Counted from the first letter of the stretch, positions 32,605 through 40,856 are shown. The stretch: 64,000 nt of DNA from an uncultured Flavobacteriaceae bacterium (GCA_947494565.1 CANLVG010000003.1:427703-491702), one strand, 5' to 3'. Notes: a model not told the origin generated them from the sequence alone. A program made the numbers and translations.

Positions 32605-34464
32605 TTATCTATTTAAAGGGTCTGCCTGCCTATAACATTCCTTTAGCTGATCATTGGTCAATAGATAAAGTTGAGAAAAGGCCGATTTGTTATCTGAATA
32701 CCCTGAAATGTCTTCTTTGTTTTCCTTTATCCATTCAATGGCCACATCTACAATCTTCTTGTTTGCTTTAATATGTCCATTATCGCCAGTAATACTGGTT
32801 ATCATTCCGGGCAACTCCAATCTAGGTTCTGGTGCAAAAATAATTTGCGATAATTTTCCGCGGAACTCCCGTATTTCAGTGCTCCAATTTTCAAATTCTT
32901 CTGGCATATATTTTCGGTCAATGCTATGCCTGCCTTCATGTGCAAGCATGGAAGCTTCAGTTCTAAATTGCTCATATTTCGACAAGAATGCCAATTTCAG
33001 GTCCTTTCCCGATAATTCTTTTGCGGCAAGGTCGTCATATAGATCATTTATGGCATCTAATCTTAATTTAGCGGCCAAACCCTTTGCCTCTTCTAACTGA
33101 TTTTCAGAAGAATTACCTAAAAACTCATTGATTGTCTTTTCGGTCTTACGTCGTTCAACAGAATCGGTAACCGTTTTCCAAGCATCGATAGGTCCACTCA
33201 AATAAACTTCCCGTACCCTTATTATTTCATTATCCGTGGCCCAACCGCCAATGGCTTTATGCTCCCAAAACCAGCTTGAAAAACCATTTGAAACCATCAT
33301 GTCAATTTGTGTGTAGGTAAATTCAGGTTTGTAACCATACTGTTCAACTTTGGCTTTTTCTTGGTTTACAATGTGACCAAGCGCTAAAACATAACCACTA
33401 TAATTTCCTGTACCGCCCGTAAAACCTCTTGCGCCAAAATGTTTTTCGATTTCATTTGAAAAATCATCTTCTTTATACTCTTTCTGCGTTGCAAACGAGA
33501 GCTTGTTCCAAAGTTGCTTTCTTTTGTTGTTCAACCATTCTATATAGGCGCTTTCATTTTCTTGCTCAATGGCAATTAATCGATAATATTCATTGGTCTT
33601 TTTTTCTACTTCTTTTAAAAATTGTGAATATGTAATAGCATCTTTTGTTTTTTGATTATAGCGGGATCCATCATGGTTTTTATAGACATAAGCAGGGATA
33701 AATTCATAAAACCTAGATGACGAAAGTGCATTGATCAACATTTCTTGGTTTGCAATGGATAGTTCATTTCCACTCCAATTTTCGCAAACTTGATTTAACT
33801 TTTTCACCGAAGTTTTTAAATATGGGTAAGCCTGCTGGATATTCTGAATTTGAAAATAAGATTGCCACCCTTTTATGACATTATCCCCATCATTATTTAA
33901 CAAAGCGATCCCTAATATGAGTTTTGATGGTGTGGGCAAGCCTGCATCAGTTTCTAAAATCTTAGAAAGTAGTTTCGTGGTGCTGGTCAGTAAACTTGTA
34001 TCAATCGAGTGCCCTATTCTTAGTCGGTGTATAGAAGAAGTGTATACCCCATTGGCATATTCGGTAACGGCCTCATTTACCTCAGTTTCTGATTGTGCAA
34101 ATTCTCTAGCTTTTGAAGCCGCAAACAGTGCCTCATTTAAGTGTTGGGACTCTCTTTCGATTCTACTGAGTAGCATCCAGGTTTTGTGTTTTTCAATTCC
34201 AATTGAATCGGCCTTTTGTAATCTTTCTTTTGCCAAATCATAATTTTGATAATATTTCCAATCTTGATGTGCAAGTCGTCTGAGCGCTTTACACTTTTGT
34301 TCACTTTGAATCGTATCAGTAGTTAGGATAGATTTTAATATGGTACGTGACTCTTTTAGGTTGAAATGGTCGTAAGCGGCATCTGAAGATGCTATTGTGT
34401 TTTCTGGCTCCTCGAGCACACAACTGCTTAAAAATAAAAACAGGAAAAAGAGTAATTGCCTCAT
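32605..34464 (-). CDS. large lipoprotein with helical repeats and HExxH site
   Basis: 619 residues. Lipoprotein signal (FLSSCVLEE). Residues about 30-230 are helical repeats of TPR character. The C-terminal part contains H509-E-G-R-H513 in ASMLAHEGRHSIDRKY, followed by STEIREFRGKLSQI, which gives a possible third ligand glutamate. This suggests a metallopeptidase or other Zn hydrolase at the cell envelope. I do not recognise a named family. It is cotranscribed with or controlled by the AraC gene 90 bp upstream; both lie in one cassette with ends GTTAGTAAA (32591) and TTTGCTAAC (35354-35362), one mismatch. Confidence 0.7.
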   Translation of the reverse strand: MRQLLFFLFLFLSSCVLEEPENTIASSDAAYDHFNLKESRTILKSILTTDTIQSEQKCKALRRLAHQDWKYYQNYDLAKERLQKADSIGIEKHKTWMLLSRIERESQHLNEALFAASKAREFAQSETEVNEAVTEYANGVYTSSIHRLRIGHSIDTSLLTSTTKLLSKILETDAGLPTPSKLILGIALLNNDGDNVIKGWQSYFQIQNIQQAYPYLKTSVKKLNQVCENWSGNELSIANQEMLINALSSSRFYEFIPAYVYKNHDGSRYNQKTKDAITYSQFLKEVEKKTNEYYRLIAIEQENESAYIEWLNNKRKQLWNKLSFATQKEYKEDDFSNEIEKHFGARGFTGGTGNYSGYVLALGHIVNQEKAKVEQYGYKPEFTYTQIDMMVSNGFSSWFWEHKAIGGWATDNEIIRVREVYLSGPIDAWKTVTDSVERRKTEKTINEFLGNSSENQLEEAKGLAAKLRLDAINDLYDDLAAKELSGKDLKLAFLSKYEQFRTEASMLAHEGRHSIDRKYMPEEFENWSTEIREFRGKLSQIIFAPEPRLELPGMITSITGDNGHIKANKKIVDVAIEWIKENKEDISGYSDNKSAFSQLYLLTNDQLKECYRQADPLNR

Positions 34465-34554
34465 CTTAGCTTTATTAGTGTTCTTAGCCTATCCTCTGGA
34501 TAACCAATTGACTAAATAACTCTAATTGGAGAATCTAAAATTGTATCAGGTTAA

Positions 34555-35346
34555 CTATTTTAAGAGCAATCTAAATTGATGCGGCGTAATGCTATGACAA
34601 GCTTTGAAAGTCTTTATAAAGTGTGATTCATCAAAAAAACCACATTCTGCTGCTATTTGCGTAATAGAGTTCTTCTCAGTAAACAGTTTTTTTGTAGCAC
34701 TCTTAATTTTACACTCCATTTGATATTGCCCGATGGTCACACCAAAATGCTGCTTGAATATTCGTAACATGTAATTGGGGTGTACGAATACGCGCTCAGA
34801 TAAAGTTAGCAATGAATGGGTTTTTTCAATTTCATTGTCCAAAATGCGAACTAATTTACCTAACCAGGGTTTTCTTAAAGGGCTAATTGCCTTTTCTCTA
34901 CTGGTTATAAATTGAATGAGCAACTCCTCAAAAAAATCAATTTTCTGATGTTTCAAAAAGTCTATAAGCAAACGCAACACCAATGGATGGCTTTGTATGT
35001 CTTTAATTTGTGGTTTGATTTTTTTTGGGTCTATTTCGTGTTTATCAAACCATTCTGAACCGAATTCGATATTCAGGCATTTGGTTTTTTCTGCAATGAA
35101 CTGGTTTTTGTGTTCGTGATGAGCTGGTCTGTAAAGAACATTGCTAGGAGAAACAATTTTATGTGAATCCGATGTGGTCTCGGAATACTTTCCAGAGAGT
35201 AAAATACTCAGATACGCATTACTATGTGCATGGAATTTTGATTCGAACTTTTGATGAAGCGTACTTTTTACCGAAATCATATCGGTCTTATAAGACTCAA
35301 TAGTTTGCCCCAAGTATTGCCCTTCATATAGTACATGTTCACGCAT
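34555..35346 (-). CDS. AraC family transcriptional regulator
   Basis: About 263 residues from MREHVLYEGQYLG. N-terminal cupin-like sensor (FESKFHAHSNAYLSILLSGKYSE ... YRPAHHEHKNQF). The C-terminal AraC HTH pair is SERVFVHPNYMLRIFKQHFGVTIGQYQ and ITQIAAECGFFDESHFIKTFKACHSITPHQFR. The open frame continues to 35418 through the attC (CVEESKHQF...), which is a frame artefact repeated near other sites of the class. It likely controls the HExxH lipoprotein downstream. Confidence 0.88.
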   Translation of the reverse strand: MREHVLYEGQYLGQTIESYKTDMISVKSTLHQKFESKFHAHSNAYLSILLSGKYSETTSDSHKIVSPSNVLYRPAHHEHKNQFIAEKTKCLNIEFGSEWFDKHEIDPKKIKPQIKDIQSHPLVLRLLIDFLKHQKIDFFEELLIQFITSREKAISPLRKPWLGKLVRILDNEIEKTHSLLTLSERVFVHPNYMLRIFKQHFGVTIGQYQMECKIKSATKKLFTEKNSITQIAAECGFFDESHFIKTFKACHSITPHQFRLLLK

Positions 35347-35359
35347 CGAAATGTTTGCT

Positions 35360-35484
35360 AACGGTTGAGCTATGAGCAGTACTGGAGGGAACTGGTGTTT
35401 GCTTTCCTCTACGCACATAGCGAAATCTTTTTACCCGCCGGCATGCAGGTAAGCCCTAAGCCCGAATTGTTTATAGGTTGTGTT
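35360..35484 (-). repeat. attC-like site, 125 bp
   Basis: Left core AAC 35360-35362 (TTTGCTAACGGTTGAGCTATG), right core GTT 35482-35484 (GTTACAAATAG). Right arm CCCGAATTGTTTATAGGTTGT; CCGCCGGCATGCAGG palindrome in the loop. Confidence 0.85.
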
Positions 35485-35542
35485 ACAAATAGTTTTAATT
35501 ATCTGTGATTTTATTTGAATACCTACAAGTAAAGAATTTCAA

Positions 35543-36751
35543 TTATCGGTATGAATAACCCACAGTTCTCTCAACTTCATTTTTAATTTCTGTCACCTTT
35601 ATAGGGTATTTAAAGCTATTTACTTCATTTACAAATCTTACAGTTCCTTCAATCCAATCGAGAAATTCACCTCTAGTTTCAATAAAAGGTCTGTCAGGTA
35701 TATAATTTCCATATGATGCTAAACCATATTTTATAAATAAATTGTATTCGGGATTAATTGCGTCATCTATTTTAGGAGGATAACTACCGGTATCATATAA
35801 TGGATTATCGTTAAGAAAACCACTATGAGTACGGAAACCTGATAGGGAATAGGTAGAATCATATGTCTGAATATATCCTTCTAAATAGGTATAATCAAGA
35901 AGTATATCACCTACTAAACGTTCCATTTCATTAGAAGCATTAAAAAAGTAATTGTAGGTAAGGTTTTGCCAGGGAGTAATTGTTATAGATGAAATCACAT
36001 TATCTTGATTGTCATAATTTACAATTTTTGGTACTAAATAGGAAGAATTATTTGTTACCTCAATAAGAACACCTGTCGTCTTATTGAAGGCGAAAACTTG
36101 ATTGTCTTCAAATTTATATTCATATCCTTCTTCAAGCTTCCAATAAGGAAACTCCCTAATTTTTGATACTTTGTTATTGGACCCATATTCAAAGAGTTCG
36201 ATATTTCGAGCATATATTGGTTCTATGAATATTTCGTCATATGAATTAAAATCATTGTTATAGGCTTCTTGAAACCTTGCAATAGGTTTTTTGTTATCAT
36301 ATTTTATAAATTCGATTAAATCGTCTGTAGAGTTAAACGGGCTGTAAAAAACTGTTTCTAAAAATTCTCCAGAAGTATTCACATTCATTGAAATATCATC
36401 CACAATCGCTGATACTACATATTCTTTTATAATTTCATTGTTTATTTTTAGCGCAAAAGTTATTGGATTAGAAAAGTCAAGAGGAGTACTTGCAGCTGGT
36501 GAAATAGAAGCTCCTTCAACAAGTTCAATATTTGGAATTAATTCAGTAACATCTGAATTAAAGGGTAATTTTAAAGTTATGATATTCGAGTTATTGTCGA
36601 TTTCACCCTTAACATCTTGAGAGAGATTGGTGTTGATGTTTTTCAAAAAGGAAAAACTCAATATATTGTTTTTATCGGAATTGTTTTGTGAATCATCATT
36701 ATTGCAAGATAGTATCATCAAAATCAATAATGGGATAAGTTTTTTTATCAT
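35543..36751 (-). CDS. hypothetical lipoprotein with N-terminal DUF5018-like domain
   Basis: 402 residues. Lipoprotein signal (LLILMILSCNND). The first 120 residues (ILSFSFLKNINTNLSQDVKGEIDNNSNIITLKLPFNSDVTELIPNIELVEGASISPAAST) follow the pattern of DUF5018-like beta domains in Bacteroidota surface lipoproteins. The rest is beta-rich with many Tyr and Asn and no visible catalytic motif. It is probably surface-exposed. Cassette ends GTTACAAATA (35482) and TATTTGTAAC (36761-36770) are perfectly complementary. Confidence 0.68.
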   Translation of the reverse strand: MIKKLIPLLILMILSCNNDDSQNNSDKNNILSFSFLKNINTNLSQDVKGEIDNNSNIITLKLPFNSDVTELIPNIELVEGASISPAASTPLDFSNPITFALKINNEIIKEYVVSAIVDDISMNVNTSGEFLETVFYSPFNSTDDLIEFIKYDNKKPIARFQEAYNNDFNSYDEIFIEPIYARNIELFEYGSNNKVSKIREFPYWKLEEGYEYKFEDNQVFAFNKTTGVLIEVTNNSSYLVPKIVNYDNQDNVISSITITPWQNLTYNYFFNASNEMERLVGDILLDYTYLEGYIQTYDSTYSLSGFRTHSGFLNDNPLYDTGSYPPKIDDAINPEYNLFIKYGLASYGNYIPDRPFIETRGEFLDWIEGTVRFVNEVNSFKYPIKVTEIKNEVERTVGYSYR

Positions 36752-36767
36752 ACTCTAAATTATTTGT

Positions 36768-36994
36768 AACGGTCGAGCTATGAACAGTACGGGGGCTAAC
36801 TAACGTTTGCTTTCCGCTAAGCTCAAATCGAAATCTTTTTGCCTGCCTGCCGGCGAGGTAGGTTTTCTTTTTATTGTTTAAAGCAAAATCCCATCCCGAA
36901 AGGTATCGGGATTGCGGATTTCATAAAATACGCAAACCTTTCGTTCCTGCCTGCCGGCAGGTAAGACCTAAACCCGAATTGTTTATAGGTTGTA
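36768..36994 (-). repeat. long attC-like site, 227 bp
   Basis: Left core AAC 36768-36770, right end GGTTGTATTAGGTG with core GTA. Contains two CCTGCCGGC palindromes, CCCGAAAGG-TATCGGG and the AAAGCAAAATCCC hairpin. The longest site in the window. Confidence 0.82.
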
Positions 36995-37006
36995 TTAGGT
37001 GTAGTT

Positions 37007-37306
37007 TTATTCCAGTATGCTATCCTCCAAGTCCATTCTTTCGTGCAATATTCTTGTCACTTCAATTTCATTTTCTTCAATCTTTCGATAAAATATGATA
37101 TGTCTGTTAGTCTTTAACCCGAACAGGTTTTCCGTAATCCCGTTATAGTTTTTTCCCAAACTCGGATTTTCTGCGATTCCCTTACAGTTTGCTATTAGCA
37201 TATTATAATAGGTGTCCGCTTGCTTTTCCGACCATTCTTCAAAAGTATAATTCCATATATAAGCTAAATCCTCAACTGCCTTTTTGGTCAAATTGTATTT
37301 AGCCAT
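37007..37306 (-). CDS. ParE/RelE-family toxin
   Basis: 99 residues. Family features: YNLTKKAVEDLAYIWNYTFEEWSEKQADTYYNMLIANCKGIAENPSLGKNY, then GLKTNRHIIFYRKIEENEIEVTRILHERMD. The length and the RILHERMD end match ParE-type toxins, which usually target DNA gyrase; other RelE-fold toxins cut mRNA. It overlaps the ParD-like antitoxin upstream by 8 bp. This is the only clear toxin-antitoxin pair in the window. Cassette ends GTATTAGGTG (36992) and CACCCAAT (37611-37618). Confidence 0.92.
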   Translation of the reverse strand: MAKYNLTKKAVEDLAYIWNYTFEEWSEKQADTYYNMLIANCKGIAENPSLGKNYNGITENLFGLKTNRHIIFYRKIEENEIEVTRILHERMDLEDSILE

Positions 37307-37550
37307 TCGAACGCTTGCTAGCTTTTAGAGATTCCAAGTGCTTTTTTGGGTCGAAATCATGGGCAATTCCGCTGTCTATTCCTTCTTGAATGGCACTGCG
37401 AAGTGCTATGACTTTGTTTTCCTCTTTTTCTAAAAGCCTTAGTCCAGCGCGTACTACTTCGCTGACGTTCTTAAACCTTCCTTCCGAAATTCGATTATGG
37501 ATAAATTGGTCGAAATAATTCCCGAGTGATATTGAAGTGTTTTTACTCAT
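37299..37550 (-). CDS. ParD-family ribbon-helix-helix antitoxin
   Basis: About 83 residues from MSKNTSISLGNYFDQFIHNRISEGRFKNVSEVVRAGLRLLEKEENKV. This is the classic ParD/RHH N-terminus that dimerises on DNA, followed by a disordered toxin-binding tail (GIAHDFDPKKHLESLK). The longer frame to 37598 adds a non-family leader and is rejected. It probably represses its own promoter. Confidence 0.92.
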   Translation of the reverse strand: MSKNTSISLGNYFDQFIHNRISEGRFKNVSEVVRAGLRLLEKEENKVIALRSAIQEGIDSGIAHDFDPKKHLESLKASKRSNG

Positions 37551-37615
37551 TTCGCTATGATTTGGCTCAAATATACCAAAAATTGGTAAAAATGACAACT
37601 TTATAAATTACACCC

Positions 37616-37703
37616 AATGGTTCGGCTATGGCAAGTAGGGCAGGCAAGTATACGTAGGCCTTTAGGTTTGTCCCTAAAGTCCGCATTAGGTTTAGGCTTT
37701 GTT
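37616..37703 (-). repeat. short attC-like site, 88 bp
   Basis: Left core AAT (CACCCAATGGTTCGGCTATGG), right core GTT 37701-37703 (GTTGTATGACG). Right arm CCGCATTAGGTTTAGGCTTT. Confidence 0.8.
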
Positions 37704-37716
37704 GTATGACGTTTTT

Positions 37717-38172
37717 TTACCCGTCAAACTTTACGAATGTGTGATTTTCTCCAATTAATACTTCAGCAATTATTCCCGAAATAATATTCCAATCTCCACC
37801 TGCGAGTCCAGCACCAATTGCTGGATAACCAATCCTTAGTCCAGAAAAATTTTCTTTTACTTCATGAAATGCTTCGCGAACAGCTTCGTAATCTACTTTT
37901 CTTCCAGACCCTCGCCAGTTATGTTGAGTATACGCATTCACAACAATTAGTTTTCCGTTTGGCAAGTCCATTTCAGCGGTACTGATAGAACCCAACTTTG
38001 ATTTAGCTCCTTTTTCAGTTTTCAAATCTGCTTTATAGGCAGCTGGAAATTTCTGTTTTATAGACTTAGCAATTCCAGCACCCATTGTACAGAAACAATT
38101 ACAGCCATGAACAATTACGTCAAATTCTCCATCCTCTGCGAGTTTAATTAAATTCCCTTTGGCTGTCTTCAA
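37717..38172 (-). CDS. macro domain protein (ADP-ribose binding/hydrolase)
   Basis: 151 residues, one macro domain. Signatures: DVIVHGCNCFCTMGAGIAKSIKQKFPAAYKAD (ribose-binding loop, GAGIA), KLGSISTAEMDLPNGKLIVVNAYTQ, and RIGYPAIGAGLAGGDWNIISGII (phosphate loop). It resembles stand-alone ADP-ribose-1''-phosphate phosphatases and DarG-like macro domains. No DarT partner lies beside it. Cassette ends GTTGTATG (37701) and CATACAAT (38191-38198). Confidence 0.92.
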   Translation of the reverse strand: MKTAKGNLIKLAEDGEFDVIVHGCNCFCTMGAGIAKSIKQKFPAAYKADLKTEKGAKSKLGSISTAEMDLPNGKLIVVNAYTQHNWRGSGRKVDYEAVREAFHEVKENFSGLRIGYPAIGAGLAGGDWNIISGIIAEVLIGENHTFVKFDG

Positions 38173-38195
38173 TTTTTATTCTTTAAATGGCATAC

Positions 38196-38318
38196 AATAG
38201 TCTCGTGTGTGACCATAGCGGATTTCACACCACTAAGCTGTCAGTTAGCAAGATACTTATTAAAGCGCAAGAACGGCTCAAGTACCCACTTGAACCGCTA
38301 TTGCTCATACACAATGTT
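38196..38318 (-). repeat. attC-like site, 123 bp
   Basis: Left core AAT (CATACAATAGTCTCGTGTGTG), right core GTT 38316-38318 (GTTAGGCACTGCC). Shares AGCGGATTTCA and TTGAACCGCTATTGCTCATAC with its class. Confidence 0.8.
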
Positions 38319-38331
38319 AGGCACTGCCTTT

Positions 38332-38838
38332 TTATGAATCTTTTGCCATTTTATCGGTCATTTCCTCAATGGAACTTAGCATAAAGGCTTGAAATTGTTC
38401 TTCAGTCATTTGTGGGTTTTTCATAAAATCATCGTAATTCGACCACCAAACAAGTATGCACTTTCCATAGCCAAGGTCAACTACTTGCATGAAGTTAGTC
38501 ATACCTTTTACAGGTGCTCCCTCAAGTAAGGCATATGAAAAGCTTCGTGAGGATTCATCATAGGCAACAATTTTTTCTTTATAGAATCCTTTCCCATCTG
38601 GTGTGTGGCAAACTCTTTCTCCTCCAACTCCCATATTGCCATTCCAATCTACCCTTGCGACTGCGGAAGAATATTTATGTATTTGGTCAAGTTTTCTAAC
38701 AGTTTTCCACATTTCATCTGCAGACTTATTTACTATCTTGCTAAATTGAACCTTTGATGCACCCATACTTTGGGCAGATGCCGAGTTTGCACTTAATAGT
38801 AGAACTAAAGTGCCGAATAAAAGATTTTTGATTTTCAT
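38332..38838 (-). CDS. exported SRPBCC family protein (sigma cassette 2)
   Basis: 168 residues with a signal peptide (GTLVLLLSANSASAQ). SRPBCC domain: KIVNKSADEMWKTVRKLDQIHKYSSAVARVDW, VGGERVCHTPDGKGFYKEKIVAYDESSRSFSYALLEG, and QVVDLGYGKCILVWWSNYDDFMKNPQMTEEQFQAFM. Paralogue of 23368-23850. It sits 17 bp after the next gene and lacks its own sigma-type promoter, so it is probably in one transcript with 38856-39284. Confidence 0.86.
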   Translation of the reverse strand: MKIKNLLFGTLVLLLSANSASAQSMGASKVQFSKIVNKSADEMWKTVRKLDQIHKYSSAVARVDWNGNMGVGGERVCHTPDGKGFYKEKIVAYDESSRSFSYALLEGAPVKGMTNFMQVVDLGYGKCILVWWSNYDDFMKNPQMTEEQFQAFMLSSIEEMTDKMAKDS

Positions 38839-38855
38839 CGTTATAGAATTTTAGT

Positions 38856-39284
38856 TTAAAATAAATTTTTGATTCCCTCTAAGTTCATTTTGATCATACC
38901 TTGAAGCATAGAGCTAATTTCCCCAACTTGGGATTCTTCGGCATCAAAATAACTTTCCCAAGTCACTTCGCTACCTTCGCCTAGGTCTTTTACAGAAATG
39001 CTGTTTTCCATGTTCATAACCGGCATTGGTGGATTTTGAACTGAATATTTTAAGTGCTTTTCAGAATCATTAAACTCAGTAATGACTTCTTTAATGGTGA
39101 TTTCTCCTTGTCCAGAGTTCATAGTGCAAGTTCTTTCGCAACCTACACCTTGACCCTTTACCTCACTGTGAGAAATCATACCACCTGAATAGTCTTCTAC
39201 CCTGTCAAATGATTTGATTCGATTCCAAATGCCCGAAGTAGGGGCATTAATTTTTAAGCTTTCGCTAACTTTTGGATGTTTCAT
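38856..39284 (-). CDS. cytoplasmic SRPBCC family protein (sigma cassette 2)
   Basis: 142 residues, no signal peptide. SRPBCC domain: VSESLKINAPTSGIWNRIKSFDRVEDYSGGMISHSEVKGQGVGCERTCTMNSGQGEITIKEVITEFNDSEKHLKYSV and a C-terminal helix. Resembles polyketide-cyclase-like SRPBCC proteins. It corresponds in position to 23890-24507 of the first cassette but is not exported and is less alike. Own promoter at 39315-39340. Confidence 0.84.
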   Translation of the reverse strand: MKHPKVSESLKINAPTSGIWNRIKSFDRVEDYSGGMISHSEVKGQGVGCERTCTMNSGQGEITIKEVITEFNDSEKHLKYSVQNPPMPVMNMENSISVKDLGEGSEVTWESYFDAEESQVGEISSMLQGMIKMNLEGIKNLF

Positions 39285-39314
39285 ATTTATTTGATTTTTA
39301 AAGTTTGCCCTTTT

Positions 39315-39340
39315 GATACAGTTTAAATGGACGTGTTACA
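39315..39340 (-). promoter_or_regulatory. ECF-type promoter P7
   Basis: Minus strand ATTCTGTAACACG, 15 bp between TGTAAC and GTATC, then AAAAGG. Reads into 38856-39284. Confidence 0.75.
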
Positions 39341-39343
39341 GAA

Positions 39344-39847
39344 TTAGGCCGCTTTCCTTCTTTTTTTCGCCAATTCCTTTTGCTTGTAATCGCTTGGATT
39401 ACCTGTTTCGACAAATACTTTTAAGTCTTCAATAATGCCTGCTACGGTTTTGTTAAGTTGCATTTTTATCATTGGCCCCATAATAGCGCCTTTAAAGCCC
39501 TTGGTTTGCATTTTCATATGCATGCTGACAAGTGTATTGCTTCCCTTTCTTTCCAAAGACCAGGTATTAACAGCTGAAGTGATAAAACCAGGAAAGCCTT
39601 TCACGACTTCATACGCCAAAACATAATTTTTTGAATCGAATTTTTTGATGTCTTCTTGAATTGTTCCAAAGCCATGAACTTCGCAGGTTCTGTTGCTACA
39701 TTCTGCCCCTTGAAACATTGGTTTTCCAAACCCTTCTGAATGAGTCAACCCTCTTGCCCATTTGTAGGCTGTTGAAAATTGATTCCCTAACACTTCCCAT
39801 ACCTCTTGAGCGGGACGATTGATTACGATTTCTTTTTTTAGCTCCAT
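39344..39847 (-). CDS. cytoplasmic SRPBCC family protein (sigma cassette 2)
   Basis: About 168 residues from MELKKEIVINRPAQEVWEVLGNQFSTAYKWARGLTHSEGF. SRPBCC domain throughout, ending FVETGNPSDYKQKELAKK. Close paralogue of 24566-25069. The open frame extends to 39979 through promoter P6 and the sigma gene terminator, so that extension is rejected. The promoter at 39876-39901 lies 29 bp before the ATG. Confidence 0.86.
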   Translation of the reverse strand: MELKKEIVINRPAQEVWEVLGNQFSTAYKWARGLTHSEGFGKPMFQGAECSNRTCEVHGFGTIQEDIKKFDSKNYVLAYEVVKGFPGFITSAVNTWSLERKGSNTLVSMHMKMQTKGFKGAIMGPMIKMQLNKTVAGIIEDLKVFVETGNPSDYKQKELAKKRRKAA

Positions 39848-39875
39848 TTTGTATAAAATTTTAATTCGTCCTTTT

Positions 39876-39901
39876 GATACAGAATGCTCTAAGGTGTTAC
39901 A
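39876..39901 (-). promoter_or_regulatory. ECF-type promoter P6
   Basis: Minus strand CCGTTTTGTAACACC, 15 bp between TGTAAC and GTATC, then AAAAGG. Reads into 39344-39847. Confidence 0.75.
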
Positions 39902-39912
39902 AAACGGAAAAC

Positions 39913-39947
39913 AAAAAAGCCTGTAATTGTAAAAATTACAGGCTTTT
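39913..39947 (-). terminator. intrinsic terminator after sigma gene 2
   Basis: A perfect 14-bp stem (AAAAGCCTGTAATT / AATTACAGGCTTTT) with a 5-base loop and a T run on the minus strand. It lies between the sigma gene stop (39966) and promoter P6. Confidence 0.88.
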
Positions 39948-39965
39948 AAATGAGTATTGGTCAAG

Positions 39966-40838
39966 TCATTTGAATTCAAAAAAATCTAGCAATTCATTAG
40001 TTCCAATAATTTCCTCAACTATGGTCTCTTTTGAAAAACTATCCTTTGCGGGAATATCCCGAAGTAACTCCAAATGCTTTTTATCTACAATATCAGCAAC
40101 TAATTCACTGTTTTGAAAAGCATAGTCCGCTACTTTGGTTTTGTAACCTACATTGAAAAATTGTTGGTCTTCGGTGAGATAACCATTTTTGTGCATTGTC
40201 TTTGCCTTTTTGCCACATCTGCAAGGGTTTTTCGGGTTCATCAGTCCGCATTTTTGTTGCATAAAGTTGATTAACTCCTTTCTTGCCCTGTGAAGCTTTA
40301 CCCGATAGTTAGCTTTTGTCATACCGAATACTTCAGAGCCTAAGTTATGATCTACTCCAAACGTTTCTCCTACGATGAATAAAAGTCTTTGCTCTCTGGT
40401 AAGACACATTATCATACCTGATAGACAACGATACCTAAGCTCCTTAGCCAATTCCTCATATTCCTTTTCTTCACTTTTGTCCAAGGTTGCGTTTTCAATT
40501 GAGTCAAGTCGTTTTCCTTGATTCTCAAAATCCGTGAATTGTTTTTCTCCTTTTCGTCTTTTGGATAACAAAAACTCGTTAAATACGATGCGATAGAGCC
40601 AAGTTCTAAAGTGGCTTTCGAATTTAAATTGTGATAGCTTGGTTATTACCTTGATAAGTGCCTCTTGAGTTAAGTCTTCTGCATCTTGAGGGTCAAAGGT
40701 GAATTTCCATGCCACATTGAAAATATATGGTCTGTGGATTTTTATGAGCTGATTCAACGCATTTTTGTTGCCATGCAAAGAGGATTTTAATAGTTCTATA
40801 TTTTTTTCCTCTGAATATTTATCTCCAAGTTGATTCAT
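39966..40838 (-). CDS. ECF-like sigma-70 family RNA polymerase sigma factor with Cys-rich tail (sigma cassette 2)
   Basis: 290 residues, the same length as its paralogue at 25193. Region 2 (FNVAWKFTFDPQDAEDLTQEALIKVITKLSQF, FRTWLYRIVFNEFLLSKRRK), region 4 (REQRLLFIVGETFGVDHNLGSEVFGMTKANYRVKLHRARKEL), then CGLMNPKNPCRCGKKAK and a 75-residue tail. Its gene is preceded by the same promoter type as the SRPBCC genes. No anti-sigma gene is nearby; the Cys-rich tail could serve as the built-in sensor (inference). Cassette ends GTTAGGCAC (38316) and GTGCCTAAC (40900-40908), perfect. Confidence 0.92.
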   Translation of the reverse strand: MNQLGDKYSEEKNIELLKSSLHGNKNALNQLIKIHRPYIFNVAWKFTFDPQDAEDLTQEALIKVITKLSQFKFESHFRTWLYRIVFNEFLLSKRRKGEKQFTDFENQGKRLDSIENATLDKSEEKEYEELAKELRYRCLSGMIMCLTREQRLLFIVGETFGVDHNLGSEVFGMTKANYRVKLHRARKELINFMQQKCGLMNPKNPCRCGKKAKTMHKNGYLTEDQQFFNVGYKTKVADYAFQNSELVADIVDKKHLELLRDIPAKDSFSKETIVEEIIGTNELLDFFEFK

Positions 40839-40856
40839 ACGAGTTTTTTCTTGTTA

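Noticed and set aside
35346..35418. N-terminal extensions such as CVEESKHQF at the starts of several genes (also 39847-39979, 60291-60363, 14870-14939)
   Set aside because: They are open frames through the attC arms or the promoter region, recur next to sites of the same class, and lack family similarity; internal ATGs give family-typical starts.
37299..37598. Start of the ParD gene at 37598
   Set aside because: The extra residues do not match ParD and include hydrophobic sequence; the ATG at 37550 gives the family start.
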